Below, one piece after another: positions 35,079 through 47,145 of a DNA stretch of 64,000 nucleotides; position 1 is the first letter of the stretch; every line of letters starts with the position of its first letter. The notes beneath the pieces are model-generated. The model did not search any database and was not told the DNA's origin. It saw only the letters and a list, made by a program, of their open reading frames with translations. Source of the DNA: Selaginella tamariscina (lineage: Eukaryota > Streptophyta > Lycopodiopsida > Selaginellales > Selaginellaceae); NCBI GenBank assembly GCA_003024785.1, contig PUQB01000005.1, positions 1,314,717 to 1,378,716 of the forward strand, given 5' to 3'. A program made the translations under genes and the position numbers.

Positions 35079-36330
35079 ACAATCGAGGAATTTCTTTATA
35101 AGTAAACTTTTTACAATTATACGTCTCCATGTCATTATCCGTACGTATATTAATATTATTTTCAATTTAATTCAATATTTGTTTTGCACACATGTATAAA
35201 CACAATTCAAAATTTACATATACACGTTCACACACATTAGAAGCAGTTACAGAAACACATATGCACATATATACATAATATAATGAGTGGATTATGACAT
35301 AAATAAAGCATTTAACTTTGTATTTACGGATTATAATTGAAATCTCAAATCAAACATTACTCTACACTGGGATTTACATTTCTTTATATTAATGAGATAT
35401 TCTTTATTATTTTCTTATTATTTCAAAAATATTTTAATATTAAACATGATTATTATAATGAAATTAGTATATATTCTTAATTATTTTAGTAATTATTCTA
35501 CATTTGTATATATTAATGAGATTTTCTCCGTTAATTTCTTATTATATTCAAGAATATTTTAATGTTAAACCTTATTATCAATATTAAATTAATATATATT
35601 ATTAAAATTATATATGACTATATATTAGATAAAATGATATATTATATATAATTTAAATATGTTCATATAATTTTTCAAGTTGTTTCAGATGGACACATGT
35701 GACTTTAGAAATATGTTTATATAGATATGCGGTCTTTTATAGATTATAACTAATCAAATTAACATAAAATTAATTATCTTAATTCTTCATAAACACATAC
35801 AAATATAAAAATAATTTTTTATTCTTGATTATTTATAATGCAACATTTAATTTTTCTATACGCATAAATATATATGTTTTAAGTTAGTTAATACATATAT
35901 TTAAAGTTGTAAAAATTCAAAATTTAAGAAAAAATAACTAGCCCTTTAAATAAAATTACAAGTAGTTTTTGTTTTGTTTGTTTAATCTTCCTTTTTTATT
36001 TTTTAATTTATTTAAATAAATTTTAATCACTGATTAAGATTCTTGAAGTATATCCTTTAGTTATTTCTCGTAATTTATCGATATCATCATTTTGGGTGGT
36101 GTGTGTTTCAGTTTTTACTCGGTTTTATCGACGTATTAGACAATTCAACTTTAAAATAATTAGTTCAAATTTTCATCGGAACGCACACAGTGAAACTGGA
36201 GATGGTAATTCTTTATGTCTCGTCGTGCAAGATGTTAAACTTCTTTTAAGTAATATATATTGAATTATCACTTAGAATTTCATAACAGCAGTATAGGAAT
36301 ATATACACTACAGCGTGAATATAAAAATAT
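35079..36330. other. AT-rich intergenic DNA with dispersed repeat
   Basis: No gene. The segment 35440-35690 shares a repeat with 52020-52220 and 52370-52620 (TATATTAATG(A/G)GATTTTCTC..TTAATTTCTTATTAT, then AATGTTAAACCTT.TTATCAATATTAAATTAATATA). The last 650 bp are shared with 30150-30780. Confidence 0.6.
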
Positions 36331-39300
36331 CTATGCTTTGGCTGATCCCCTCATTTTATGTACAGCACTCCTCTCCTTTATAGAAGCCTGCACAGCAGTG
36401 GTAGCTATGGTGGCGATGATGTCTTTCACAGTGCACCCTCTGCTCAGATCATTCACAGGTTTCTTCAACCCTGAAGAACAGGACCTATGGCCACTGCCCC
36501 AGTATGCTGCATAACAAATATATCCAATAGATATGAACGAGTGTGTTCGGGGAGTTACCTGCTGCACCGCTTTGCAACAAATATTGCTCGCGTTCAAATC
36601 CGGGAACACGAAAACGTTGGCCTGGAGAACAGAAAATAAGCACCACAGAGTGTATACATGTACATTAATAACCTACTTTTCCAGCAACTGCATTAGCTTT
36701 CCCCTTGAGTTTAATATCTGCGGCCACGGGATTAATAGCTGCATCATACTGCAAAGAAACAATAACAAATAAATATTCAAATAAAACATAAGAAAACAAC
36801 TCAGATTACCTGAAGTGGCCCCCCACTAACAACTCTGGCCTCTTGGATTTCACAATACAGACTGCATCCGCTATCTTTTGTATAAGTGTTCCTAAGGTAT
36901 CATGTCAAGGTAGGTGTGTGTGTGTGACACGCACACACACATGTATATATATAAAGAGAGAGACCTTGGTTGGAATTTCCAGTTGCATAAGACAGTAAAG
37001 CAACACGGGGTTCGATTCCAAATGCAATAGCTGTGTCAGCCGATGCAATAGCAATTGTTGCAAGCTCCTCAGAAGATGGGCTCGGATTGATTGCAACATC
37101 GCCATAGACGACAACTTTATCAGGTAAACACATAAAGAACACACTGGAAACTATAGAGGTGCTACCTTCTGTCTGTAAAAGTCACATTAAATTCTTCATA
37201 TTACACATTATAAATATATATGAAATATAGATGTGGTAAGATCACAATCAGTAAAGCCCAGTACATAAGCATATATAGAGATATATACTATCATTCTAAG
37301 TAATTATTACCACACACACACACACACACACATGCCGACCTTAATGATCTGCAAAGCAGGACGAACTGTATTAGCAGTAGTATGCACAGCACCAGAAACC
37401 ATTCCATCTGCATCACCAGCTGCAATCATGCACGTTCCTAATGTAATTGGATCGTTCGTTATCACTTCCTGTGCCTTGTCCATCGTGATACCCTGTATGT
37501 ATAATATAACTGTATATGGTAACTTATATTATTGTAAAGAATGTAAATACTTGTGCATGTATATAGACCTTCAGATACCTTGTGCTTCCTTGCTTCGTAG
37601 TAAACTTGAGCATATTTCTCCAGCTCTTGAGGCTCAAGGGAGCTTTTAATAATTGCTGAGCTAGGAAGTTCCACATTGTGCTCTTTTGCAACTTTCAGGA
37701 TATCCTCTCGTTTCCCTAGCATGATTAACTCGCATAATTCATGCTTAAGCACAAATGCTGCAGCTTGAACTGTCCTCGGTTCATCTCCCTGCGTAAAAAA
37801 TAAAAAAAGTAAATTTAGTATAAGCAAGTAATGATTAATATGTTAGTTAGTTGGCATGCCTCTGGTAAAAGGATGACTTGCTTCTTCTGCTTGGCCTTCG
37901 TTAGTATTGAGTTCCTGAACAACAGCGGACTTGATGGAGGCTGAGTTTCCTACGAATTTACAAAACAATGGTTAGTAGCACAGAGAGAGAAAAGCTACAT
38001 ACTTGCCATACAGCTCCTTTGAGGATCTCATTGTCTATATTCTCTTGAAACAATGTCTCAACTTCCTCTGAAAGCTATTACAAGTAAGCAAACGTGAATA
38101 ATAAAACCATTAATATTTATTACCATTATTATAGCAAAACATTATACACTGCTCTTCACATATACTATCTATTGTCTGTGTATATGTATGTATATACATA
38201 TATACACAAATATACAATGGTCATACTAAGTGTAGAAAACATAATACCTTAGCACGAGCAGTTGCAGGAACATATCCGGCGAATGGAAGCCGAGATTCTA
38301 AGAAAAAGATTCTTCAGAATATGCTCAAGTGCAGGAAGAACAGTCGCACTATGAACAAGCGCTCCAACAATGGCAACATTCAGCTTTTTGAAAGCCAGTG
38401 AAGCTAACTTTGTGTGGGTTACAACTTGTTCAGCAAGCTTTGTATTCATATTTTCTATACAGAAAGTGTCAGTAGACATACACACAACATGCGTGTACAT
38501 ACATATTATTCGCATATAAGTACCTATGTCACTCACTCACACACAAGCTACCCTGGAGTTTGAGATTTTGCATAATCAAGGAAGCCTCTGTTGTGAGGAA
38601 GACATTTGATCCTAATGCAGAAGCAATGCTTGCGTTTAATGAGCCTGTATCTTTGCATAAGTTGTCCAAATATGTTCCTTCTATTACCACGAAATCATGT
38701 CTCCTCTTGTAGGCGTCATATGCTGTATAAGAAAAGAAAAATGCTTAATATATCTTAAAGGATTTATACACATACATAACACAGAAACGCACACAGCATA
38801 TAGTAAATGTGGTACTTTTTACCGACAAATATTTGTTCAAGTAAGTCGTCCATATTATCATTAGCAAGCAGCTCATAAGCTTTCTCTTGGTCAATCCCTC
38901 GCATAAAGCTCGGGTCATCGTCGAGCCTGAAATGATTCTTAACCAACCTATAAAACACGTAAAACGGATCAACAACGTCTTATCTGTGTGTACATATATA
39001 GCAGGGAAGGATATAACTAAGTATCCGGTAACTTATATACATGTACACACGCACGTATATAAAACGCTGTTCATCTGTATGTATAGCATATGCCTAGATT
39101 TATTACGCTTTGTTAAGTATATAAATAAATATATATTAATAGTTGTTATGTACACATACTTACGCAACCAGACAATATACGTGCGTGTGCGTGTGCGTGC
39201 GGAAGATTTCACCTGACACGCTCGCCTTCTGTAGAAGTTGGATCGATAGGTCGAAAATAGCCCACACGGGACGAAGCTTCTTAAGAGCACTAATTAAACC

Positions 39301-39426
39301 CAAGCTAATTCCAGCATAATCCGAACCTGCTAATGTTTGATGCACATACACATGCCCTGTGTGAACATCTCTCTGTGATCTCCATTGGATTCTCCTCACA
39401 AACCTGTGGGCGATCCTCCAAAACAT
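36331..39426 (-). CDS. PTA: Phosphate acetyltransferase (phosphotransacetylase)
   Basis: A many-exon minus-strand gene from ATG 39426 to a stop at about 36331. N-terminal part: [20 protein letters not shown] (P-loop-like, BioD fold), [37 protein letters not shown] and [23 protein letters not shown]-type middle: [13 protein letters not shown]-terminal PTA_PTB domain: [40 protein letters not shown]-type text, [94 protein letters not shown] and [17 protein letters not shown]. This is the long bacterial-type Pta that interconverts acetyl-CoA and acetyl phosphate, normally paired with acetate kinase in mitochondria or plastids of algae, mosses and lycophytes. The N-terminus is Arg-rich and could be an organelle transit peptide. 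A one-base frame break lies near 39262 (KKLRP / VGYFRP). Confidence 0.88.
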
Positions 39427-39574
39427 TGCGAAAATTCAGCCTGGAATACGCCCTAATCTCTCTCTTAATACACCTGACTCGTGGCGTTCCCTTAATTGCC
39501 CTTTCTCTGCCGACCGTTAAAATCTTGAATCGCCCTTAATCTGCGGTAAACATTAGAGGTTAATATGGCGAGCG

Positions 39575-39924
39575 ATGGCTGCCTTCTTCAACGATTCTAC
39601 CCTTTTTGCCGTGGAAGCAGCTAATTAGTTCCAGACTCGGATTGTTGGATGCTTCGGGAAAGAGAAGGTGTCCAGTTTTGTGCATTGGCAGAATCCCACA
39701 GGGATTTTATGGAGATCAAATGAAAGGTTAGTACTTACGTTTGCGATTAGTTTTCTGTACAGCAGCTACGTCTCTCCAGAAATAACAAGGCTCTTCTTTG
39801 TGGCTTATTTCTTGGTACACAACATGTGTGCCTGTCCCGTGTGTAGTGCAAAGTTCCTGGTAAGAAGCGCACGGAGAAACTCAACGAGTTCGGTTATGAG
39901 TATCCAGTAATCCAGCAATGGTAA
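39575..39924 (+). pseudogene. Small two-exon gene of unknown function with in-frame TAG
   Basis: ATG 39575 opens MAAFFNDSTLFAVEAAN, then TAG, then the same frame continues FQTRIVGCFGKEKVSSFVHW and QNPTGILWRSNER to a donor at 39727. A downstream exon gives VPGKKRTEKLNEFGYEYPVI and ends QQW-TAA at 39924. The phase across the intron does not fit exactly. The amino-acid text is clearly protein-like, but I cannot name the family. It sits between two minus-strand genes, upstream of and divergent from PTA. Confidence 0.4.
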
Positions 39925-40151
39925 AGTCACTATGTATTATATGTCTGTATGCATGTTCTTATGCTGTTAGGGGGTGACTCTCGATCTACCAAGGAGGTCA
40001 GTCTTTGAAGGATGAGGGTAAGTCCTTTAAGATCGTTAGTAGCATGTAGCTTCAATAGGCTATCGTACAGACACTTCGTTTTCTTTTTAACTCATCAAAG
40101 ATAAGAAAAATTTCTATTTAGTATAGTGACTATATAACAAAAATGTGAACT

Positions 40152-42101
40152 TCATGCGGCGTCTTCCCCAACTTCGCTCTGCAAAAGTTCCAAATGTATG
40201 TGTTTGTGTGCATATGTGCAACACACACACACGGTATACCAACCTTGGGTATCAGGGGCTGTTTTACCGATGCCAAGTCTTCTGAATTGTGTTGTTTGGA
40301 CTGGGCCCAAATAAGTAAATATAACCCAGTGATAACTGTTAGAGCACCAATCAAACTGCATAATTATAACCTTTAGTATCACATGTATGTTTTTTTGCGT
40401 GGTATGTGTATGTATGTAACATGTATATACCTTCCGAGACTAAAGCCCTCTTTAAGAAATATATAACTTATAACTGCAACAGCAACAGTCTCTAATGGCT
40501 GAGTTGCAGCTACAGTTACCGGGCCACCTCTTTTAACTCCCCATGATTGAATTGCCGATACCAATCCTGATGCCATTAGACCCTGCAAATCAAATTAAAC
40601 GTGTGTGTGTGCACGAAATCTAGACAAACCACGTTTTCTTAGGAAGACACAAACGTATATATTTGTCTTTAACTAGATGTAACCATACACACGCACACGC
40701 GTGCACGTACCGCATACACTACAGCAAAGGCAGAAGAAGAAGAAGTCAGTTTCCATCTTGAGAGTTGAGGATCAACCAAAGCAGCAAACAGAGCGAGCTC
40801 CACGCATCCAACGGCTATTGATATTGTTGCAATTGTTAATGGAGCTGGATACGTCTTCATCAGTTTTGCCTGTTTTCCAAGATCATCCCAACTTTGCGCT
40901 CACAGGTAAACACGCACTCACATACATGTACACATACATCATATTCTGTGAGTGCATTACACGGGTGAGAAATTGTATGTATGTATATATGCTAACAGAC
41001 GAAATGTATGAGAAGATTGTGTACCTGTTGGATGAGAAAGAAGGCAAAGGTGCCATATGCAACAGTTAGAATCAGAACACCGAGATGCCACGTGGTGAGG
41101 TGCATGCCGTGGATCATCCCGATCACATGCAAATGGTTCCCGGTGTACGGTTTCACTACATGTGGGCCTTGGCACAGCACCATGATGAACGCACCACCTA
41201 CTCCAAAACAGGTACCAAGAACCTTTGCTTGACCTTCCCGTTTTCTCAAGCTCACTTTCTCAATCCTGTAGCAATATACGTGTGTGTGTGTGAGGGTGCA
41301 TAGGACACAAAACGTTGACCTATTATCTTATATAATATATACAAACACGTGCATATAGTTATCTATATATACATTCGCACATATACAGTGTTACGCTGTC
41401 TCATATATCAAGTGCCACGAAATGCTAACTATGTGTTTATAGATCGCATTATTACGTGTGAGTAATGAAATAAAATATGATTTCCATGTGTACTAGCAAG
41501 GACAAAACCCGATATACTTTGGCATTCAAAACAGTGTGTACTTAAACATCTCTCTTGTAATGCTGTAAAGCATTCCAATCTTAGACACACACACACACAC
41601 AATGGCTTATGACTTACCCCATTAAATACGCTAAAAGGAAAGTGAAAACAGGAAGTGAATTTCTATATGCAGATGTGAATGAAGCCGATGTATAGCGCAG
41701 TCCTAATACATAGCTGATCTGGTTGCAAAAAATCCTGCACAACCCACATTCATCATCAACGCACATGTACATGGAATCTCATACCCAACGCTTCCTAGAA
41801 TCAAAAACACAGGGAGATGGCGGATTTCCAACTTAGGACGATCCTTCCTACACAAAGTGATGATGTATTATAGAGAGAATCGCATGACATATACACACAC
41901 ACATACACACCTCTCAACAAAATATGCAAGCGGAGCCAGAGCACACAAGGCAATTGCATTCCTATAAACAGGAAAAACGAAGGGACTAAAACCGTCAATT
42001 AGCAAATTCCTTGTAAGAATCTCAAACCCGGCAAAACTAAGTTGCATAATCACAAGAGCTACATAGAGCTTCAGCTTATTCATCAAACTACTGCTCTCCA
42101 T
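40152..42101 (-). CDS. WAT1-related (EamA/DMT family) transporter
   Basis: ATG 42101 (MESSSLMNKLKLYVALVIMQ); a longer start at 42149 is possible. Exons joined by GT-AG introns give LSFAGFEILTRNLLIDGFSP, FVFPVYRNAIALCALAPLAY, FLILGSVGIFCNQISYVLGL-type text, KVSLRKREGQAKVLGTCFGV, TTWHLGVLILTVAYGTFAFF, KLMKTYPAPLTIATISIAVG, VELALFAALVDPQLSRWKL, GLMASGLVSAIQSWGVKRGG, VAATQPLETVAVAVISYIFL, SLIGALTVITGLYLLIWAQS and a C-terminal cytosolic tail ending SEVGEDAA with TGA at 40152-40154. About ten membrane helices and two EamA repeats fit WAT1-like exporters at the tonoplast or plasma membrane; the substrate is unknown. Unlike the plus-strand copy at 28258-29839 it reads through with few or no lesions, so this is probably the functional member. 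Confidence 0.85.
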
Positions 42102-42169
42102 CTCACACCTCTCTGAGTTATCTTGCTCTTGGTGTCTACATAAATGCATACCAGCCGTGTTATTCACTA

Positions 42170-44360
42170 ATCAAAACACCTCCATTAAAGTAATCTCCCT
42201 TGTTAAGCATCCCTATCCTTTCTCCTGGTGCTGGATAGAGCTGTCCACGTCTGTATAAATATAGATTTATAAGTAAAAACTCTTAACAGGAGCTAATGAC
42301 ATACATAATCAACAAACACACACGCTCCATTGGCTTATACGAAGCCGAAATAACCACATTGGACGTGCACATTATGGACGCGGCTATACGGTAAGATGCC
42401 ACTGGCAGATTCCTTATAGATACTTTGATACTCCGGTGGTTATACCCGATGCTGACTTAAAAAAAAAAGCTAATAAATAATAAAATAATGTGAAACTTAT
42501 CACTTTATCTTAGAACACGAGGACAATATGTATTTTGAATTATACATGTTATAATAACGATGAATTCATTTGGACAAGCCCCTTCTCTAAGTTCACACTA
42601 TATAATTGTATGAGCTATATCCTCTAGTATATACCTTAAGGATAAAAAGAGTGACATTCTATCTAACTGGACAGATTTTATGAATGCATTGGTGGAATTT
42701 GACGGCTGTGAAGAATGAATTATTTATACTGAGGTGACCTGTATGTATCTACATGAATCCTCCATGTTCAAGTTGCACATGGCCCAGTGAGAGAAAACTA
42801 GTCTATCATTTAACTTCATTAAATAAATTTAAAACCCCATAGTTTATGTTCCGTTCAATAAGGTAATTCGTCCAGTTTTATCTACGAATTGTTCGCTCAT
42901 CCTAGTTAAATATAGACGGCCTTGTTACAGTATATCTCCAGAATATTAGTGATATTAATCACAGCAAGCATTCTCACCGGATTATAGATTATCAACTGTT
43001 CCGAACCTTGGTAGAGAAGACAAAATAACCCCCATCCTATGGGAAATTCAATGTTCATGCTTGGGAGTGGTGCTGTCGAACATCACAAAGGAATTAGTTA
43101 ATATATCATCAGTTCTTTGGAGAAAATAATTGTCGGATAGCCAGCTCTTTCATGATTTGCACACAACTCGCCCATTTAGATAAATTCAAATACAATTAAA
43201 AGAAATTACATCACCTGAAAAGATCAGCACACACGCTCCTTCTTGTCAAACCCAATGCCATCCAGCGTGTTAATCAGCTTCGTCCACCATGTGTGCTGCA
43301 GCTCCTTCACGGCATCGTCTACCGTTCCCTGTGCCGCACGTCCTTCACGGTATCACCCGCCGTGCCAGCCAACTCCTTGTGTGGCTTCCTGCGTTGCCTA
43401 GTGTTGAACCCTCTTCCTACGACCGTCCAGCTTAAGTGTACACTTCAAAATTTTGTACATATTTTTTATATTTGTGTGTGTATTTCAAATGCATAAACTT
43501 CTATGTTTAAGAAAACGGCGTTTCAGTTCATTCGCTACAACTATAATAAATTAATCGAAAATAAAGTAGAGAGAAGCGTTCTTAAATACAAGTCGACGTG
43601 AGTAAAATATGAAAAAGTAACTTATTTATATATATTTAATTAATTCATAATTTTGACTTATTATTTTTGAAGTAGTAGTTTATGAATTGCAATAATATTA
43701 AGCTATTTATAAATATTAAATATTGATTAAAATATGTTTTAGTTGTGTTTTCTGAATACTTATGTCAATTAAACTTATTAGAATTTTCAACTCACAAAAA
43801 TTAAACTCACTAATTAATCTTTATTGCTAATAAAATATTCTGTGAATGCTATTGTTCGAATAAACTATCTAATCAGTTCAACCGTCGGATCCACTGTATG
43901 CACAAATTCTGATGAAATATACGTTAGGGCGGCTCGGATGAAAATTAAAAATTGTACGGTTGAGATTGTTTCGGTAACAAACACGTAACCTACTAATATA
44001 CATATATAATCTAAAATTAAAATATTAAACATGTATTTCACTAATGTACCATAAAAATTAGTATATATATAATAATTTTAAAACATAAATATATTTTAAA
44101 CCTGGAAATTCAGACACTACGAAGAATCAATTAATAATGGGGCTTTAAGTGATTACATCCTAAAAGTTTATCACTATAAACTACTGAGCTTGTATCTAGT
44201 CTCTCCTTCTACTCATATATATTAAGCTAGAATACAGTATATATCATAAGTATATTCTATAGTAATTGACATCAAATAATAGAATGAAGAGTATCAGTTT
44301 TAGAATCATTAAGTGTAAGATTTAACAATGTTCCATAGAACAACCATATTCCATGATACA
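42170..44360. other. Intergenic, no supported gene
   Basis: AT-rich DNA. The 42480-42690 part is a diverged inverted copy of the long intron of the 26.8-28.1 kb gene, lying upstream of the WAT1 gene in the same relative order as the plus-strand pair. A GC-richer patch at 43220-43440 has short ORFs on both strands but no recognisable domain. Confidence 0.5.
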
Positions 44361-44753
44361 TCAAGTATTCCCACATAAATTTGCCAAATAAGTACATGTA
44401 AGAATTACGTATGTATGAGTATGTTCAAGTTGAGCAGACATAGAATGTAAGGAAAAGTAAGGTGGTACCTGCTTCAAGGCTCCCCAAAGCTGAAAGTAAA
44501 GCAAGTGACAGGAAAGAGATAGAATCCTGGAAAAGTCCTTCATTTGCCAGATACAACATTGTAGTTTACAATGAGTTTCTGGTCTACCAACTTGACTCCA
44601 ATCCATCTGCAACTGATATATAATCAAACTAACCCGAGTATAAATAACATGAGGAGATTGTGACTCAAGTTGCCATTCCTTCTTGTCCAACACATGTTTG
44701 AACACTCCAATCCTTCGCACCGCGGGGTGCTTGCTGCTTTCACCCCGCCTCGC

Positions 44754-45134
44754 CTAGCCGGCATCATCATCCAGAAACTTAAGTATAAATGTCCCACAAT
44801 CGTTACAGTTCATTATGTTTAGACAACTTGCATATGGCACATCACCCTCCAGATTTCTCCACAAAGTCCTCTTCAAAATCATATGTACTGTCATAGTCCT
44901 AAACTGGAACTGGGTTACTTCAGCCCATTTCATGGGGTGGTCCGTCCTTAACCATTGATTATTTTCGGGTGCAAAATCTCCACTATTAGCCAGTTGCCAC
45001 CAAATGGTACATGCATAAATTGTACTGAAGAGACGTTGTGCACATTGCCTCAAAGCGATCGAATTCCCCTGTGAAAGCATGCTGAGTAGGCTCCGCCTTT
45101 CTTCACCTGAGCCCACACACACACACACACACAT
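44754..45134 (-). pseudogene. Ulp1-like (C48) protease fragment
   Basis: The minus-strand frame contains MTVHMILKRTLWRNLEGDVP, YASCLNIMNCNDCGTFILKF. The NCNDCGTFILKF text matches the catalytic-cysteine motif (xxDCGxFxLxF) of Ulp1/SENP SUMO proteases, which many plant DNA transposons have captured. The histidine and aspartate blocks upstream are not clearly seen. A further ORF at 44361-44720 on the same strand (KHVLDKKEWQLESQSPHVIY) may be another part of the same decayed element. Confidence 0.4.
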
Positions 45135-46124
45135 GAGCTATGTTATATAGTATACTGTAGCAAGCCCATCTAACGTTCGATTTTGTAATGAATATAGAAA
45201 AGAAAATCTTCAGAGGGAGGGCAGAATGGAAGGTGGTATTAATTTTGATTTTGACTAAGTAAAGACATTTTGAGCAGGTGCATATATTCACCTCAACAAT
45301 GGGTGTTTGCCTATTTTTCAAGTGCAAAATCTGCATTTTACATACATAATATATATTATAATTGATAGGACTTGTTATCACTACACAGCCTTTGTCATTG
45401 GATTACACACCATCAACATTTCACGGGGCATGCTAAAAGGTGTGTTAAACTTGTGTGCTTCCGTACAAATCCGTACCACATGTGCATCCTCATATGCAGA
45501 ACACATTCTTGTCCTAAAGCACTCAAAGAAACATCTTGTTTTTTAGAAATAAGTAAGAGAACATGTCCTCAGCACCAAAGATGTGTTGTTGTTATAAAAA
45601 ATCTATATTTTCATAGCATAACCTTAGAACAGTTGTCCTCAGTATTGAGGATGCGTTGCAGTGTCTTGTTTATAGATAAAGAACCACACAAAGAAATAAG
45701 GACATTCAACATAAGTATAGTAGTCGTGGAATTAAAAAATCTTGTAATAATAGGAGTATAAATCCTTCATTAAAATAAAAGAGAATGTTAACATTGTATT
45801 TTGACAAACCTGAGTAGTGAAAAAAACATCCTTATATGCATCCATTAAGAAGACCTTACACATAACGTAGTACATGTTTTCTAAGGATGTTTCTAGGGAG
45901 TATATCCGTAACTGGGATAAGCTGGTAAAAAAAAATACATGTCATAGCTGCATTTAGGAAACTGCAATATCGTGACTATACATCTCTTTTCTATTTACAT
46001 GCAAGATGAAACAAGTGATTTAGAGGTGATACAATCACATGATTTAAATGAGAGGGTCTGAATGACATGGCATCACATATTGATTTTCTTACTCTCTTGG
46101 ATCATGTCATTCACGAATTGATTT
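45135..46124. other. Intergenic, no supported gene
   Basis: Short ORFs only. An imperfect repeat of a CTTAGAACAGTTGTCCTCAGTA / AAGAGAACATGTCCTCAGCA phrase occurs near 45550 and 45625. Nothing else stands out. Confidence 0.4.
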
Positions 46125-46258
46125 TCTTACTTTCTTAGATGCCTTACGGTGACTCTGATCTTACTTTCTTGGATGCCTTACGGTGACTCTGACCTTACTT
46201 TCTTGGATGCCTTACGGTGACTCTGACCTTACTTTCTTGGATGCCTTACGGTGACTCC
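46125..46258. repeat. 34-bp minisatellite, about four copies
   Basis: The unit CTTACTTTCTTGGATGCCTT-ACGGTGACTCTGAC repeats in tandem with almost no divergence (first copy has TTAGATG, last has CTCCGAA). Near-identity points to recent expansion. Confidence 0.92.
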
Positions 46259-47145
46259 GAATTTGATGTCCTTTCTTGATTCTAAGTATATCTCAAGATA
46301 AAAGACCTGTAAGGAAAGTCCCTGTGTTTGGAACTTTTTGGGATCACTAACATGCATCCATATAGAAGACTATGGTAGTAACCTAAACTAAAAATAAGCA
46401 TTGTAATCTCTTCATGTGTCAAATTTGTTTTAACAACAACAAAAAATGAGTCTAAAACAATTCTAAGCACTTGAACATGTTAGGCACCACTACGTACAAA
46501 CTAGAGACCTTCACAAAACCACCCGACCTCCCCCAATTTGTCTCCCCCATTAGCAAGTCCTTGTCCTCAAGAGCAGTATAACTTGTCCTGTATCATTAAC
46601 CTTGTACATCCACAAAGAATCTACCTGGGACTCGTTCCTTGTGAGTATCTCTTTAACTGGTTAACATGAAAACTGGGTGCACCCACTTCTTCTCTGGCAG
46701 TCGTAGTCGATATGCTCCAGAATCTCATTAGGACCTGAATGCAAGTTGTAACTAAAATGGGCATGGCTTAGTCCCATTTCCTAATAATTAGCAATTTTAG
46801 CTATTTAATTAGCATTTTCTAATATTAAAGGAATATTCTTTAGAATATATTTAAAAAGAATATTCTTTAGAAATTCTATTTTGTAATCGACCCTTTAATA
46901 AATTATAGCATTCATTGAACAAAAATTAATAACATTATAAAAGTAAAAGGTATTAAATTATATAATATATTTAATATAACAATTAAGGAAGAGCATAAGG
47001 TACATTATATAAATATTGATGTTGTTATTAAAATATTAATATTTAAATATAACATTATTAATTAAAAATTTGTAGTAGTAATAATATATATATATAAAAC
47101 CTATAATAATATAGTCAATCTTCCATATTTTTTAAATTTATATAG
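46259..47145. other. AT-rich intergenic, no gene
   Basis: No supported ORF; strongly AT-rich from 46750 on, just downstream of the DUF7869 gene. Confidence 0.5.

Noticed and set aside
43220-43500. Possible gene in a GC-richer patch
   Set aside because: Short ORFs on both strands, no recognisable domain and no splice pattern.
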